Source: Lotus japonicus | Lineage: Eukaryota; Streptophyta; Magnoliopsida; Fabales; Fabaceae | Length of the DNA: 64,000 nt | Assembly (NCBI RefSeq): GCF_012489685.1 | Contig: NC_080042.1 | Location: forward strand, 57,889,069 to 57,953,068 | Direction: 5' to 3' | Shown here: in pieces, positions 10,858 to 22,430 of the stretch | Layout of the letters: the number at the start of each line of letters is the position of its first letter | Numbering within the stretch: the first letter of the stretch is position 1 | Position numbers and translations under genes: made by a program | The notes under the pieces: model-generated | The model's input: only the letters and a program-made list of their open reading frames with translations | Told to the model about the DNA's origin: nothing | Database searches by the model: none

Positions 10858-11554
10858 ATCGATCCATTTTGGTAGCAACATATAGTTGCATTATAGGGAA
10901 CTAACACCTGACCCTATGTTGTTGGATTTTAGTTATTGGTTTATTGATATCTGATTTGATGTTACATTGTTGAGGTTATTATTATCTGAGTTAATCTATG
11001 TTAAGTTGTTGATATATGAGTTTAGTTATGTTGCTAGTGTATTTACCATGATAGGTAATTAAATTTGAATAGCATGATTTTCTCTTTTATACATGGTAAT
11101 TGCATGGAGTTAACCCTTTCTATTTGCTACTTGTTATTTAGGCGCTTAACGCTATTAGGCGATGAAAAGCCTTCTGGCGATGCTTAGCCATGCTGGGATG
11201 GAGGAGGGATAGTAACCGGCGGAGCAAGGATGGAAGAAGCTGTATAGTTTCCTCTTAGTAGTTTATGCTTTGACTCTTCTTCGTTATCTGAAAACTCTGC
11301 TACTAAAACCTTGTTTTCGCCACTGTTTAAGTGTGCGTACTTATTTGGAAACTTGCTTATGCTATTGTAAGACACTATTATTATATGTCGGGAACGGGTT
11401 GTTTAATTAAGACCATGTTATGTATTAAACTGTGTTTAGTTATTTTGAAAAGGAAAAAATTTATCGTGTTTTCTTAGGATTACGAAATAGTCCTTAGACT
11501 TTGTTAGGTGACTAATGTGACTCCTCAGTTGAGAAATTGGGGCGTTACACTTCT

Positions 11555-12758
11555 CATGTGTCTTCCTTCACTCCAAACCACTATCTTGAACTCTAGTCAT
11601 TGTTCCTACTCTCGATAACACACCTTTGGAACCTCCGCCCAAACACCCCCAACTACCTATAGCCATATTCAAACACCTTGATTATTCAACAAATATTAAT
11701 TCTTTAATAAAATATAAGTTAATTTCATCGATGAAGTTTGTTGCTTTCTAGTGAAATTTCAGAGGATCAACATATGTATAAGGAGATGACCACACTCGTG
11801 ATTCAAAAATTATGAGCAAAGTTGTGTTCGTCGACGTCAATGATAAGGAATATTGGCTCGTCTACGTTGTGTTGAGATAAAGAGAGTGATAGCTTAGTGT
11901 CAGCGACTTTAGTGGTGGTTAAGAATGGTATTTTCTTAATTTAAAATTATTTTGAAGGAGGACATAAGGTAATATGTTTATTTGGAGAAAGAGGCGGTAA
12001 AAGGTGGTGGCTAGAAAAAATTAGAGGTGAGATAGGAGACGTATGTCCATCAGGCGATTTCGTGCCGAAAGAGCCGGTTTTGTCGGGTGAGAATCAACAC
12101 GAAGCCAGAAGTGCAACCATTCGACAAGGGTTTCGGTTTTGGCGGACTAAGGGCTGAACAGTTCGGTTAATTCGAATAACATAACCAGAAACCCAAAATA
12201 AATAACAAGAAATCAAAGCAGTAAGTGAGATGAAATTGAGAAAAAATATGCAATAATCAATTCCATTCCAATGTCTGATGCTACATTTTCATCTTCATCA
12301 TCGTCTTCTTCTTGCATTCCTAACTAGTGAACATTTTAGAGATGTGATAAAAGAATCAACCTTTGCATGGAAGAAAGAAACCACATTTAAGAGAGAGATC
12401 AACTCGCAAGGAAATGAACATCTACGAGCAGTGAGTCTTGGTGGGGTGGCTATTGTTGGGAAGTGAGGCAGCTAGGGTTCCCTTATGGATTATGGGAAGT
12501 AGAAAGGCTCCATGGAGGGTAATGCGAGGAAGATGGTAAGTGAATGGGTGAGGCCATGTTGGTGCAAGGGCAGTAAGTGAAGCACGAGGAGAAGGAGATT
12601 GGGGTTTTAGGTGTAGTGGAGTGCGGTACACAAGGTGAAGCATAAGGAGAGATAGATTAGGGTTTCAGGTGTTGTAAGTGTGACAACGCAAGTGAAGCAC
12701 ATAGAGAGGAACAGGAGAAGGAGAGAAGAGACAACTTTGACTAAAGAGTGAGAGGCTA
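11555..12758. other. Intergenic, no gene seen
   Basis: Non-coding. Short open frames at 12278-12466 and on the opposite strand have no domain or codon signal. A G/A-rich tract with repeated 'gaag(c)' and 'aaggagagag' words runs from 12480 to 12740. Confidence 0.5.
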
Positions 12759-12931
12759 CACTACCACAAAAATTGGGAAGGGCAGCGCTAATGGGGTACC
12801 GATTCCATTTTAACCACTACCAATCTTTTCAAAGCGAACCGGTCGCGAAAACCCTACCCATCTTTTTAATTGAGTAGCGGTTACTAACCACTGCCCACAT
12901 ATCACTACCCAATGTCGTTTTTTTGGTAGTG
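12759..12931. mobile_element. 173-bp CACTA miniature element
   Basis: It begins CACTACCACAAAAATT and ends with the reverse complement of CACTACCAAAAAAACG, giving about 13 bp of inverted terminal match with the diagnostic CACTA start. It is flanked by CTA at 12756-12758 and 12932-12934, the 3-bp duplication expected for CACTA (En/Spm). Subterminal copies of the CACTACC/GGTAGTG word occur inside, as is typical of transposase-binding sites. No coding capacity. Confidence 0.85.
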
Positions 12932-12934
12932 CTA

Positions 12935-13523
12935 GGGTTTTTTGATGGTGAAGCGAAGAACTAGGTTAAGTGATGGGCCCTCTGCTATTTCAGTCGATTC
13001 GGTTAGGCTAGAGCCCAAACCAAAATCAATTGCACAAGATTAAGAAAAATCAGCTTCCATCACCTGCGACACCTGACCACTGACCCGAACCGCCCATTTT
13101 TTCAACAAAAAAAAACGGTATAACCGGTTTCAAATCAGGTCGGACCTTCTTGGACCCTAGTGGGTCTGTTTTGGAAAGAAGGAGTTAGTATACTCCATGC
13201 AATTTTATTATTATTATTATTATTGATGAATAGTAAAATTACAATTATCTATTCAAAGAACATTGAAAATGTTTTAATTGTAAGATTTCATTTACTAACT
13301 AAAACATGACAAGAATCAATCAATCATCAATAATATATACACATACACACAAATACATGTGTGTAAAGTAGAATTGAGTTTAACATTAAATACATAAAAC
13401 ACTACAAGGTCCAAATGACCAAATTAATTGAGCAAATTATGAATCAATTATAACATTTGCCTCAAGGTTCTTCAAGTTAAATTAAAGATATAATATTATA
13501 GTTAAGAAGTATTGTTAAAATAA
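12935..13523. other. Intergenic, AT-rich
   Basis: No gene. A TTA-type microsatellite lies near 13206-13225. Confidence 0.5.
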
Positions 13524-13532
13524 TTTTTTAAA

Positions 13533-14026
13533 GGCTTAAATATGTTGGAGGTCCCTCTAAAATAGGGGTCCTTTGGTTAAGGCCCCTACAATTTTTTTTG
13601 GGTGGAATACGCCCCTAATGTGAAAATAATATATAGTGATAAGTCTTTGCCGTGAGGTTCTGTTTAATTTTTGATGATTCTGCAAACGGCGGTGAAGTGT
13701 ATTATATTTTTTGAAAATTATTAGGATGTCACCTAAGTAAATTAGGGTTGAAAAAAAAAACCCAAAGTAAAAAACCCAAGTAAAATCCCCAAACGTACTT
13801 GGGTTTCACATTTACTTACGTGACACCCTTTAATTGAATAATTTTCACAAAATATAATCTATGTCAACGCCGTTTGCAAAATCATCAGAAATTAAACGGA
13901 ACCTCACGGCAGAGGCTTATCACTATATATTATTTTCACATTAGGGACTTATTCCACCCAAAAAAATTTGTAGGGGCCTTAACCAAAGGCCCCCTATTTT
14001 AGAGGGACCTCCAACATATCTAAGCC
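13533..14026. mobile_element. 494-bp Mutator-type foldback MITE
   Basis: Inverted arms of roughly 200 bp: the left begins GGCTTAAATATGTTGGAGG, the right ends in its complement (CATATCTAAGCC). A 9-bp direct repeat TTTTTTAAA flanks it at 13524-13532 and 14027-14035, as expected of Mutator-like elements. No coding capacity in the short central loop. Confidence 0.9.
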
Positions 14027-14035
14027 TTTTTTAAA

Positions 14036-14900
14036 TAGTTAAGAAATTTGTTAAATTTTTATTTATTTTTCATTTTAAATAAATATTTTATCATTTTTAA
14101 TTACAATATTAACTATTAATATAAATTGAGGAAATATTTATGTTGAAATAAATAAGTAATATTTTTATGTATGAATTTTTTTAATAATTAAAATTAATAA
14201 ATAATAGAATACATTTTTATATTAAATAATGTACACAATTTTTTACATTTTACATGTGATGCTATAAGGTATTTTTTTGTGTTTTTTATAAGTTATTTAC
14301 TATTAAATATAGTTTATGAGTCTATTCTTTGAAAAATTATTTTATTATATTTTCAATCTACAATATATTAGTAAACATTACTTAATAAAAATAATGATGA
14401 CCAGATTTGAATAAATTTAAATTTACTAAATAATATTTTATGCTACTAAAGTAATACTAATTATAAATTTAGCATTCAAAATTACAATATTGTTGATAAA
14501 AGTATAAAATATGTTATTATAAAGTATTTGACGATGTTTTTAATTCGGCTAATGATTGTAAAATTATTAATTCGGCTAATGATTGTAAAATATTTATTAC
14601 TTGATTTGAAATATTAAGCTAATTTATTACTTGATTTGAAATATTTTTAATTCGGCTAATGATTGTAAAATTATTAAATAAGTAAATCTTTACAATTACT
14701 TCAGTCCTAATGATTAAATATTAACTATTAAATTTGAGTAATATTAATTATTATTTGCACAAAGAGATCATTCTATTACTTTTTATTAAAATATTTCAAC
14801 ACATTTTTATTTTATTTTATTTCCTAATTAAAAACTATTCCTATTGGGGGGGTTGGGGGGGAGGGGTTTGAGAAATAGTGCAGGGGGCGTGCTGGGCAAG
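14036..14900. other. Very AT-rich intergenic DNA
   Basis: No gene. It holds the short repeat cluster listed separately and a G-rich patch near 14846-14870. Confidence 0.5.
14539..14675. repeat. Short interspersed duplication
   Basis: TAATTCGGCTAATGATTG occurs three times (about 14541, 14568, 14648). Between the second and third copies, TTATTACTTGATTTGAAATA occurs twice. The pattern suggests local replication slippage. Confidence 0.75.
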
Positions 14901-15876
14901 TTTTTTAGGAAGGTGCAGATGAGGCAGAGGTGTTGGCCATTTTGTATGTTCTATTGTTTTGTCAACAATTTATGGTGCTCTAAGTTGAAATAGAAAGTGA
15001 TTTACTTATTGTTGTTGGTTGGGTAAAGGGTCTAAAGACAAGGCCTTGGAAGCTTACATATGAGCTGAATATGATTGATTATTTGATGTCGGTAGTGTCA
15101 TGTAATAGGGTTAATCATATTTTACGAGAAGAGATGTGGATGCTGATGAATTGGCAAAAGAAGGATGTTTTTGTGTGGAGCATGTCTGGTTTTATAATGG
15201 ACATACTGGGTTTTGAGAGCAGGGTGTGGAGGTGCTGTTATTTAGTTGTGTTTATTTCTCTGTATGCAGGCAAGGGACTCGTGATGTTGATGCTTTCTTT
15301 TGTTTGCTGCTGCTGTAATTTGCATTTACTGGTTGCTGCTGCTGTTTTTTTCGTTTACTGTTGTTGTTGTTGCTGCTATTGTAATTTTTGCCTGCTGTTG
15401 CCGTTAATTGCATTTGTTGGTTGTTGCTGCTGCAGTTTTCTTAATTTGCTGTTGTTGTTTTGTTGTTGCTGGGTATTGCTGTTGTTGTAAATCACGCCTA
15501 GGTATTCCCACACAACTGGGTATTGCTGTTGTTGGGTATTGCTGCTGGTGGTTCTTTTTTTAGGGAATGAATATTTAAGTGATTTGGGTTATGGTTACGT
15601 TATTATATTAGGGATGTAAAATTGGCTATCTTAAGGATGTGGTACTCTTTTTCCTTGCTAGGTTTTTATCCTCATGGGTTTTTCCTAGTAAGGTTTTAAT
15701 GAAGACCATTCTTAAGATTTCGTTATAAGTCATTTTGTGAGGAAGTCATTTGGGGGTCGTTTTATGTGTGGGATGCACAGTTTTTGGAATTTTGTATTTT
15801 GGATCTGACTTGAGAAGCTTTTCCTCAGGCTAGATTTTTATTAATAATAATACTTTCATTTTCAAAAAAAAAAACT
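14900..15876 (+). mobile_element. LINE 3' end with RNase H relic
   Basis: Across shifted frames the + strand reads as a LINE RNase H tail: EVLAILYVLLFCQQF, VGWVKG, RPWKLTYELN, then NHILRE followed in another frame by a NVDADELAKEGC-type motif (near 15110-15170). A T-, G- and C-rich stretch of TGT/TGC triplets (15296-15490) and a 3' UTR with GGTTTTTCCTAGTAAGGTTTTAA follow. The A-run at about 15867-15876 marks the 3' end. The 5' part is missing. Confidence 0.65.
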
Positions 15877-15999
15877 ATTCCAATATCCATTACCTTTAAC
15901 TATAATACATTTTATATAATTTTTTTTGAAAATAAAAATATATTAGAAATAAAGTGGTCTTGAGAACATACTCTCTCAAGTTAGTTAAACAACAAATGA

Positions 16000-16209
16000 A
16001 GAGCACTCTTTTTCCTCCTTAGGGTTTTTCCCACTGGATTTTTCCTGAGAGGTTTTAATGAGGCTCTCTCATGAACCGTGTTAAATCACCAAAATAGTGC
16101 AGGGCTGGATAAGACTATCAAATGTCTTTTCCTAATCTACATTAGTGGATTGTTCTCATGACCTTTACTTTCTTATCAATAAAACCATTTTGCTCTCAAA
16201 AAAAAAAAG
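16000..16209 (+). mobile_element. Second LINE-type 3' end with poly(A)
   Basis: It contains the same kind of 3' phrase (GGGTTTTTCCCACTGGATT, then TCCTGAGAGGTTTTAATGAGG) as the preceding element and ends in an A-run at 16200-16208. It is short, so either a severely truncated LINE or a related retrosequence. Confidence 0.5.
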
Positions 16210-17015
16210 ATACAAAGCAAAAACAGAAAAAACATAACAAGAACAAAAAGACTAGAAAGCTATAACCAATTAAAAAACTATTAGAAATAAACTCGTGCCA
16301 CACACGTGTATTATATCTAGTATAATTGTATTTTGTTAAAGATAAAAAATGCACACTTTCTAACTTTAATAGACCATATGACCAACATTTAAATAAATAT
16401 TTACAAAAGGAAAATTCACATAATTAACTTCATAAATTGATCTAGCAATAAAAATATAGTAAGAAAAAATTGAAAAGTAATAAAAAGTAACTTTATAATT
16501 ATTTAACATTTACATTTAAATAATTAAATGAGCCATACGTCTTATATCTTAAAAATATAATTTTTTTTTGCTAATGAGAAAAAAGATATTTAAAAAATTA
16601 TCTTTCCTCAAGTGGTTCATAAATTCTCTAGGGTGTAACAATTAAATAATATTAGTTTTAAATAATTGTTTTGTTAACTCTCTTAATTACTTAAATTACT
16701 TACCTTTTTCAATATGATATTTATTATTTGAATAAAGTAAAATATTTATTAAATGAATCCCTTCTTTTTTTTTGGGTGACCACATTCAAATTTTCTAATG
16801 TATATCTTATCTGACACTTCATATAAAGCCACACACAATTAATGAAATTGTGTAAAAAATTAATTAAAAAAAAAACGTTAGATGAGAATTAATTCCACGT
16901 TGAATTTGCAATTCTCCTCAATTAATACGAGTTGACTCATATTTCAAAGTGGTTTGTAAATAATAATAAAAGAGCACCTGTGTCTTTATCAAAGTTTCCA
17001 CCCTCATTTGCATCA
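16210..17015. other. AT-rich intergenic DNA upstream of the RING gene
   Basis: No gene seen. The last 100 bp leads into the TATA box at about 17019. Confidence 0.5.
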
Positions 17016-17018
17016 ACT

Positions 17019-17028
17019 CTTTATAAAT
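17019..17028 (+). promoter_or_regulatory. TATA box of the DRIP-like gene
   Basis: TTTATAAAT-type TATA box. A start of transcription near 17050 would give a short first 5' UTR exon ending at 17080. Confidence 0.5.
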
Positions 17029-17068
17029 CTCACTAAAGCACCTTTCACACATCTCCTCTGATCCATAC

Positions 17069-17203
17069 ATGGCTATCTAGGTATGTTTTGTTCCTTCTAC
17101 GATTCTAAGTTCTAAGCACAATTATTTTAATTATAATTTATTTTTTCTATTGTTTCATTTTCAATTGATATCGATGTGGTTTTGTATGTTGTTGTGAAAA
17201 CAG
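17069..17203 (+). other. Probable 5' UTR intron preceded by a minimal uORF
   Basis: ATG GCT ATC TAG at 17069-17080 is a four-codon upstream ORF that stops exactly at a GTATGT donor (17081). A plausible acceptor, AAAACAG, ends at 17203. If used, the mRNA would place the uORF about 100 nt upstream of the main ATG at 17306. This is inferred from splice consensus only. Confidence 0.4.
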
Positions 17204-17305
17204 GTGATTATAAAGAGTTGTATGTAATTTTTTGTCTATCGAGGTTGATACATGTGTGAGTGTGAAAAGAGGCTCAAAGTGAGGTTTTAATAAGTGGAAA
17301 AGAAG

Positions 17306-20300
17306 ATGGACAACCCAAAAGTGAGGAGTGATTCCATTGTTCCTGGATTGTCTTGTCAGCTTTGTAACAACTTGCTCAAGGAGGCCACAAAAATCTATTT
17401 GTGCTTTCATACATGTGAGAACTTTGATCTTAATCTTCTATACCTTTGATGCCTTTTTTTCCCGATTAATCTGATGTTAATTTTCTCAAATTTTCAATCT
17501 TTTATATGTTTTGTATTTCCTATATATCATCCTAGTTTGTCTCAGTATTGCATGTAAAAACTTAGATGATATACCTGAGATGTAAAAACTTAAACAAGGT
17601 ATTGAAAAAATTAAGATTCTCAGTATTGTAGTAATATGTACCGACGAATTGATAATCTATTACCAGTGAATTGGTAATCTTATGTCAGTGATATGGTAAT
17701 CTATTACTATTCTCTGTTTGAGGATATCAAAACAAAAAATTGCAAGAAATCAAAGTTTACAATATATACAATTCTTTATATCGAAAAACGTTATTCACAT
17801 AAAAACCCTAATATGCGAAAGTACTTAAATTAAGAACAACTCATAATTGTAAAAGAGATAGGGTTAGAGAAGATCACACCGTGATTTTATCTTGATTCAC
17901 CTTCCACCACTGAAGGATACATCCAGTCTTCAAATTGCTTTGAGTTTCGTCCACTAATTTTCAAGAATCACAGTGTAGACCTCACACCAAAATCTCTCTC
18001 GAAATTCTATAAACCCAAAACTAGCAAGCATCCAACTTCCATAAAATTTACACACTGCAACCTATGATGTAACTTAGAAGTGAAACAAGCTGATGAATTC
18101 TAATTTCCAAAGCTAGAGAAAAAGAACCCTAAATGATGAACACACAATAGAAAACAACCTTGCTCAGAAACTTTGGAAATTGTAATTTGTCACATTTCCA
18201 CACAAATCTCCAAATTGTTTAATCTTCCTTCTCACAAACCCTCTATGGTAGCCAAACATGGCTTGTGCAATAAGAAGGCATAATTGCTAGAAAGAGTTGT
18301 GGTAAAGTAATTTCCCCTACTCTATTACGAAGCTTACCCTTCTAAATCGCAAACTAGACTTCATTTTGTGCAGGAAAAAAAATTAAAATCGTTATTTGTA
18401 ATCCGCTTCTAACAAACCAGAAAACAAGAACTTTATATTTTATTAATAAATTGGATAGAAGCATTGTTAGACAAAGCTGCCTTCGCAACCATAGAAAGCC
18501 TCAAGGACCCCAAAGATTCTCGACTTCTCCTCGCTCACCCGTAGCCTATGGGCCTTACAAAATCATTAAAAATAATTTTTAACTGTCTAACCTAGCTTTC
18601 CTTGACTTTAATAAACAAAAGGTCATTATTCACAAAGAACAAATGTAAAAGACTCGACTCATTACATGATGCTCTAATTGGCTCTCACCTCCTGTCTAGA
18701 TTTTTCACATAGCTGAACTAAACCTTTCCATAAACATGACAAACAAGTATGGGAAAAAATGATCTCCTTGTCTAAGGTTTCTTTTTTGCAAGAAACCAAG
18801 TCACTCTTTTCACATTCCATAAGATAGAGAGAGATGATGTAGATACATCTGACATAATTTACCTGACATATCTCTTAATAAACTAAACTCCCTTAGAGTG
18901 GCCTCAAAAAATGGCAATCAAGCCTACCATAAGCTCTTTTCCAAATCAAGCTCAAACATAAGGTCTTTTGTATCACTTTCAAATTTCTTTGCTGGTAGGT
19001 AACATATTGAAGAACTATCACATTGTCACTAGTGCATTTCCGTGGGATAGAGCTACTCTGCATAGGGCTATCAATATCATGAAGCATTAACCTTATACGG
19101 TTGACCAGAATCTTCGTAACGATTTTTTAAGGCACATTACAAAGACTAATTGGGTGGAACTTTCTCATATTCATAAGGTTATTATACTTAAGGATCATAA
19201 CGACAAAAGTATTAGAACTCCAATATATCAGAGATTAACCTTTTGAATGCCTACTTTTCAAACAACATGATACCACTGTACCCCCACTAAGTCCAATATA
19301 TATTGAAAAAGATTGCTTGAAATCCATCCAGGAACCGATACTCTATAGGAGTCCATTTGCTTCACAGTTAAGAGCACCTTCTCCCCAATCATCTCCTTGG
19401 TCAATTTCTCCCTTTAAAAATTTTGGATGTTGGGCAGATGAGGTGTCAAAAGGTAGCTCAAATCGAAATCCTCATTGTTAGCAAAAAGAAATTTAAAGTA
19501 GCCGAGGATTTCCCTTTGAAGAGTGACATCTATGCACTAAGGTCAATATGAGATATTCAACCCATGATTATGATTTCTCTTTCTCTGAATAACATTTTGA
19601 ATATGAAAAGAGGAAGTAGTTCTATCTCCATACTTAATTCGCTTCTCCCGAGAATTTTGAAACCAATGCAATTCTTCTTGAGCTAGGATGGCATTCTTCT
19701 CTGATCGTGAAGTTGAAATCTCAAAGTTGAAGAGTATAATGTTTTCATAAGATATTGAACTCTTGCAATTTTGGACGCCACCCTTATTTCGTTTAAAAAT
19801 ATTACATCTTTACTTATGAAAGATCCTTTACGCCACCCTTATTTCTCAACATATTGATAGGCGGCGATCAATCCAAGAAACTTGATCACCCCCTCTATCA
19901 AAAAGGGGTTATGATCTGAATATGGGGTTATGGTCCATTAAGGTGGAGTAAAGTTACCCTCATGGTTGATTTAGACAACACAAATAAAGAACTTCTTATA
20001 ATCTTTCCTTGACCTAATTAGTCATCTCTCTATGCAATTTATTCACACTTTGCTTGATCAGGAAAAAAAAACTACAAGAATTTGTGAGTAGTGTGACTAA
20101 TTTTTGGTAGTTTTTTCAGAATTAATTTTTTTATAATTGTGTACAGTTGTGAGAGATTGTGCGTCTTTAACTTCACTCGTGAACTCTATTTCCCGCACCT
20201 TTGTTCCTAATAATATATATAGGACATCATATTCAAGTCTATCCTCCATTAAAATTATATGAACATGATTGTTTTTAATTTACTTGGATTTATTTCATGA

Positions 20301-22026
20301 CATTTTTCGATTTCTATTGCAATGTTATTCTCAGAGACACATTGCCAAAATATTTGGCTAAGATTTGATTGTGTGAAATATTCATTTCTTGTGAATACTT
20401 TTTCAATGATTATAGAAAGACATGCTAAATTTCTTAATAGATTTTTTCCTACAAATGTTGTTTAGTTTGCAGGAAGTGCATTTATGATAAAATTACAAAT
20501 GAAGAATTGACAAGCTGTCCAATATGCAACATTGATTTAGGTTCTGCTCCACTGAACAAAATGCGGTTAGTCCCCTATGACAAATGGCTAATTCATCTCT
20601 TTCTTGTTGTATTTTTACTCCATAATAAATGGGAAAATTAGAACCCATTTTCATTTTACATGGTCCATTTGGTATTAGTGTAAATGGCTATTCACAAGCC
20701 TTCAACACTTCTAATGAGCGTCATACATTATACTATGACCAAATATTTCTTCTATTATGCAATAATACCATGAAAGAATTATGAATTGTCAATAAGATCA
20801 CTCATTTTCTGAAATAAATAAAATCTTGCTTTTGAAATATCCATTTCTTGCATCTTAATCACCTTGTCATGAAATGCATATTGATGAATCGAACATACAA
20901 GGTAATAAAATGCATTTAGTTTGCATATTTAGCTACTCCGCTCACTAATTTCATTATGTTGGAAGTGTCATTTTAGAAGTTTTACTTTGTTAGATTTCAT
21001 GTGTAATCTTTTCCATAGTGAATATTGAAGTATATATTTAAATGCGTGAAACAAAAATTAATGCTACATTAATCAATAATTGTATTGTTTGTGCCTTCAA
21101 ATTGCTTTGAACAATATTCATTAGAACAATTAGTTGATGTAGAGAATAAGGAGGAATAATATAAAATAGATATCATCAAATAAATATGTGGAATGGTTGG
21201 CAACATATCAGACCCTAATTTGTTAAAATTTTGAGATTATTTGGTTTACATTGATTTAATTTAATTCATCTAATCTTCTAAATTTTCATAAGAACTCATT
21301 TGCTTCTTTATGAGGGATGATATTATTATTTGCTATCATTGCACATAATTCATGTATGGTTTGACCCTCTTGGCAATGAATGTATATCACAAAATAGAAT
21401 TGGTATAGACGATTTAGAAAATATAATGTTGAACTTGGATTGGTAAAAAAACCGAGATCAACAAACAGAGGTATTGAGACTACTAGATTTGCTAAATTTA
21501 AAGGTATATGATAATTAAGATATGCCTAAAAAATATGTGTAAATAAATAAATATTTTGTTTTATTTAATTGATTTCATCATTGTTCGTAAGTAAGCTTTT
21601 TCTATTTGAGCATACAGTTTCTTTTTTATATTTTTCCTCTTTAAAATTGTTGCATTCGAAAAAATTCATTACCAGGCCAGATGACCAATTGCAAGAATTA
21701 AGAAACAAACTTTTCCCTTTGAAAGAAAAAAATAAGGAGGCACCTGCAAATAGAAAGAAAAAAAGAGGGTCTAGCAGTCAACGAGTTCCTAATGTCTCAA
21801 TTGAAGAGCCAGCTAAGGAAAAAGAAGAGTCACCAAATGAGTTTACTGAGAATGTTGGACAGGTAGGGAAGACAATTAGACTTTTTTCAGTAAACTTAGT
21901 GTTATTTATGTTATGCTTATTTTTTTATTGGTGCAGGAGGTGCCTCCATATGAATCTAAGCCAACCATGGACAATGAAGGAGAAAATAACGATGCAGAAG
22001 GGCAGGAAGAAAAAGTAGATCTCTAA
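17306..22026 (+). CDS. DRIP-like RING-finger E3 ubiquitin ligase, short form
   Basis: Four exons join in frame with GT-AG introns: 17306-17414, 20466-20565, 21676-21862 and 21937-22026, 486 nt or 161 residues. The first splice rebuilds HTFCRKC across the junction. The protein starts MDNPKVRSDSIVPGLSCQLC and has a complete C3HC4 RING (CxxC, CxH, CxxC, CPIC), followed by a DIDLG-like NIDLGSAPLNKMR and RPDDQLQELRNKLFPLK. This is the N-terminal architecture of DREB2A-interacting proteins DRIP1/2, plant Polycomb-type RING ligases acting in the nucleus. Known DRIPs are about 400 residues with a C-terminal RAWUL-type domain. Here a Lys/Glu-rich tail ends instead with EGQEEKVDL. It is either a natural short paralogue or a truncated copy. 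Intron 1 is 3.05 kb and contains an antisense LINE relic. Confidence 0.75.
18480..19760 (-). mobile_element. Degenerate LINE inside intron 1 of the RING gene
   Basis: On the minus strand, from high to low coordinates, the fragments are a linker with YGDRTTSSFHIQNVIQRKRN (near 19640-19570), the RT block RKFHPISLCNVPKKIVTKIL with LVNRIRLMLHDI and PMQSSSIPRKCTSDNVIVLQ (19170-19010), WKRAYGRLDCHFLRP (about 18895), and LRQGDHFFPYLFVMFM (about 18780-18735). These match the order and motifs of plant LINE reverse transcriptase, with many stops and frameshifts. It is antisense to the host gene. Confidence 0.8.
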
Positions 22027-22430
22027 AAACCTTTGAATTGCATAGTGAGGTTGCGTGGATGAGTAAATCTTCCAAGTCTCATGAATGATAACTTATGAAA
22101 GTAAAAGAATTTGATTCTCAACAACCTACATTTAAGTTTTATGTTGGATTGGATGTTTAAGTTGGTTCATGTTTGATTCGAATTTTGAACTTTATGGGAT
22201 TTTCAATTCGGAGAACTTATTTTGTTTGAATTTAGCCTTTTGCCTTAACTTCTGGATTATTATTATTATTATTATTTCATTCTTCCCTTCCGCAATCAAA
22301 TGATGATTCATGTGAATTTGTTCACTCACGCTTATTGCGGTGTATTTTATCTCCCGCGAAAGAGATACTGGCCACCAAAGATGTGGTGTTGCAAGGGGAC
22401 ATTTTAGTGAGGTTGGATTGTTGAGTGATG
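22027..22430. other. 3' flank of the RING gene
   Basis: No gene seen. A TTA microsatellite lies at about 22256-22277. The 3' UTR and poly(A) region of the RING gene should fall here. Confidence 0.5.

Larger units (their letters stand above)
8610..11549 (+). mobile_element. Solo LTR, 2.94 kb, with 5-bp target duplication
   Basis: The segment starts TGTAAGACCC and ends GGGGCGTTACA, the TG...CA ends of an LTR. It is flanked by CTTCT at 8605-8609 and at 11550-11554, a perfect 5-bp target-site duplication. No gag, pol or second LTR is present inside, so this is the product of LTR-LTR recombination. The length is unusually great for an LTR. A TATA box at 9314-9323 gives the + orientation and implies a U3 of about 0.7 kb and an R-U5 of about 2.2 kb. 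The ends resemble those of the solo LTR at 39128-41286. The family is not identified; a large-LTR Ty3/Gypsy lineage is likely. Confidence 0.85.

Noticed and set aside
15071..15490. 139-codon open frame rich in Cys, Leu and Val
   Set aside because: It is produced by a degenerate TGT/TGC/GTT triplet repeat in a LINE 3' end. Its first part is an out-of-frame reading of the RNase H domain.
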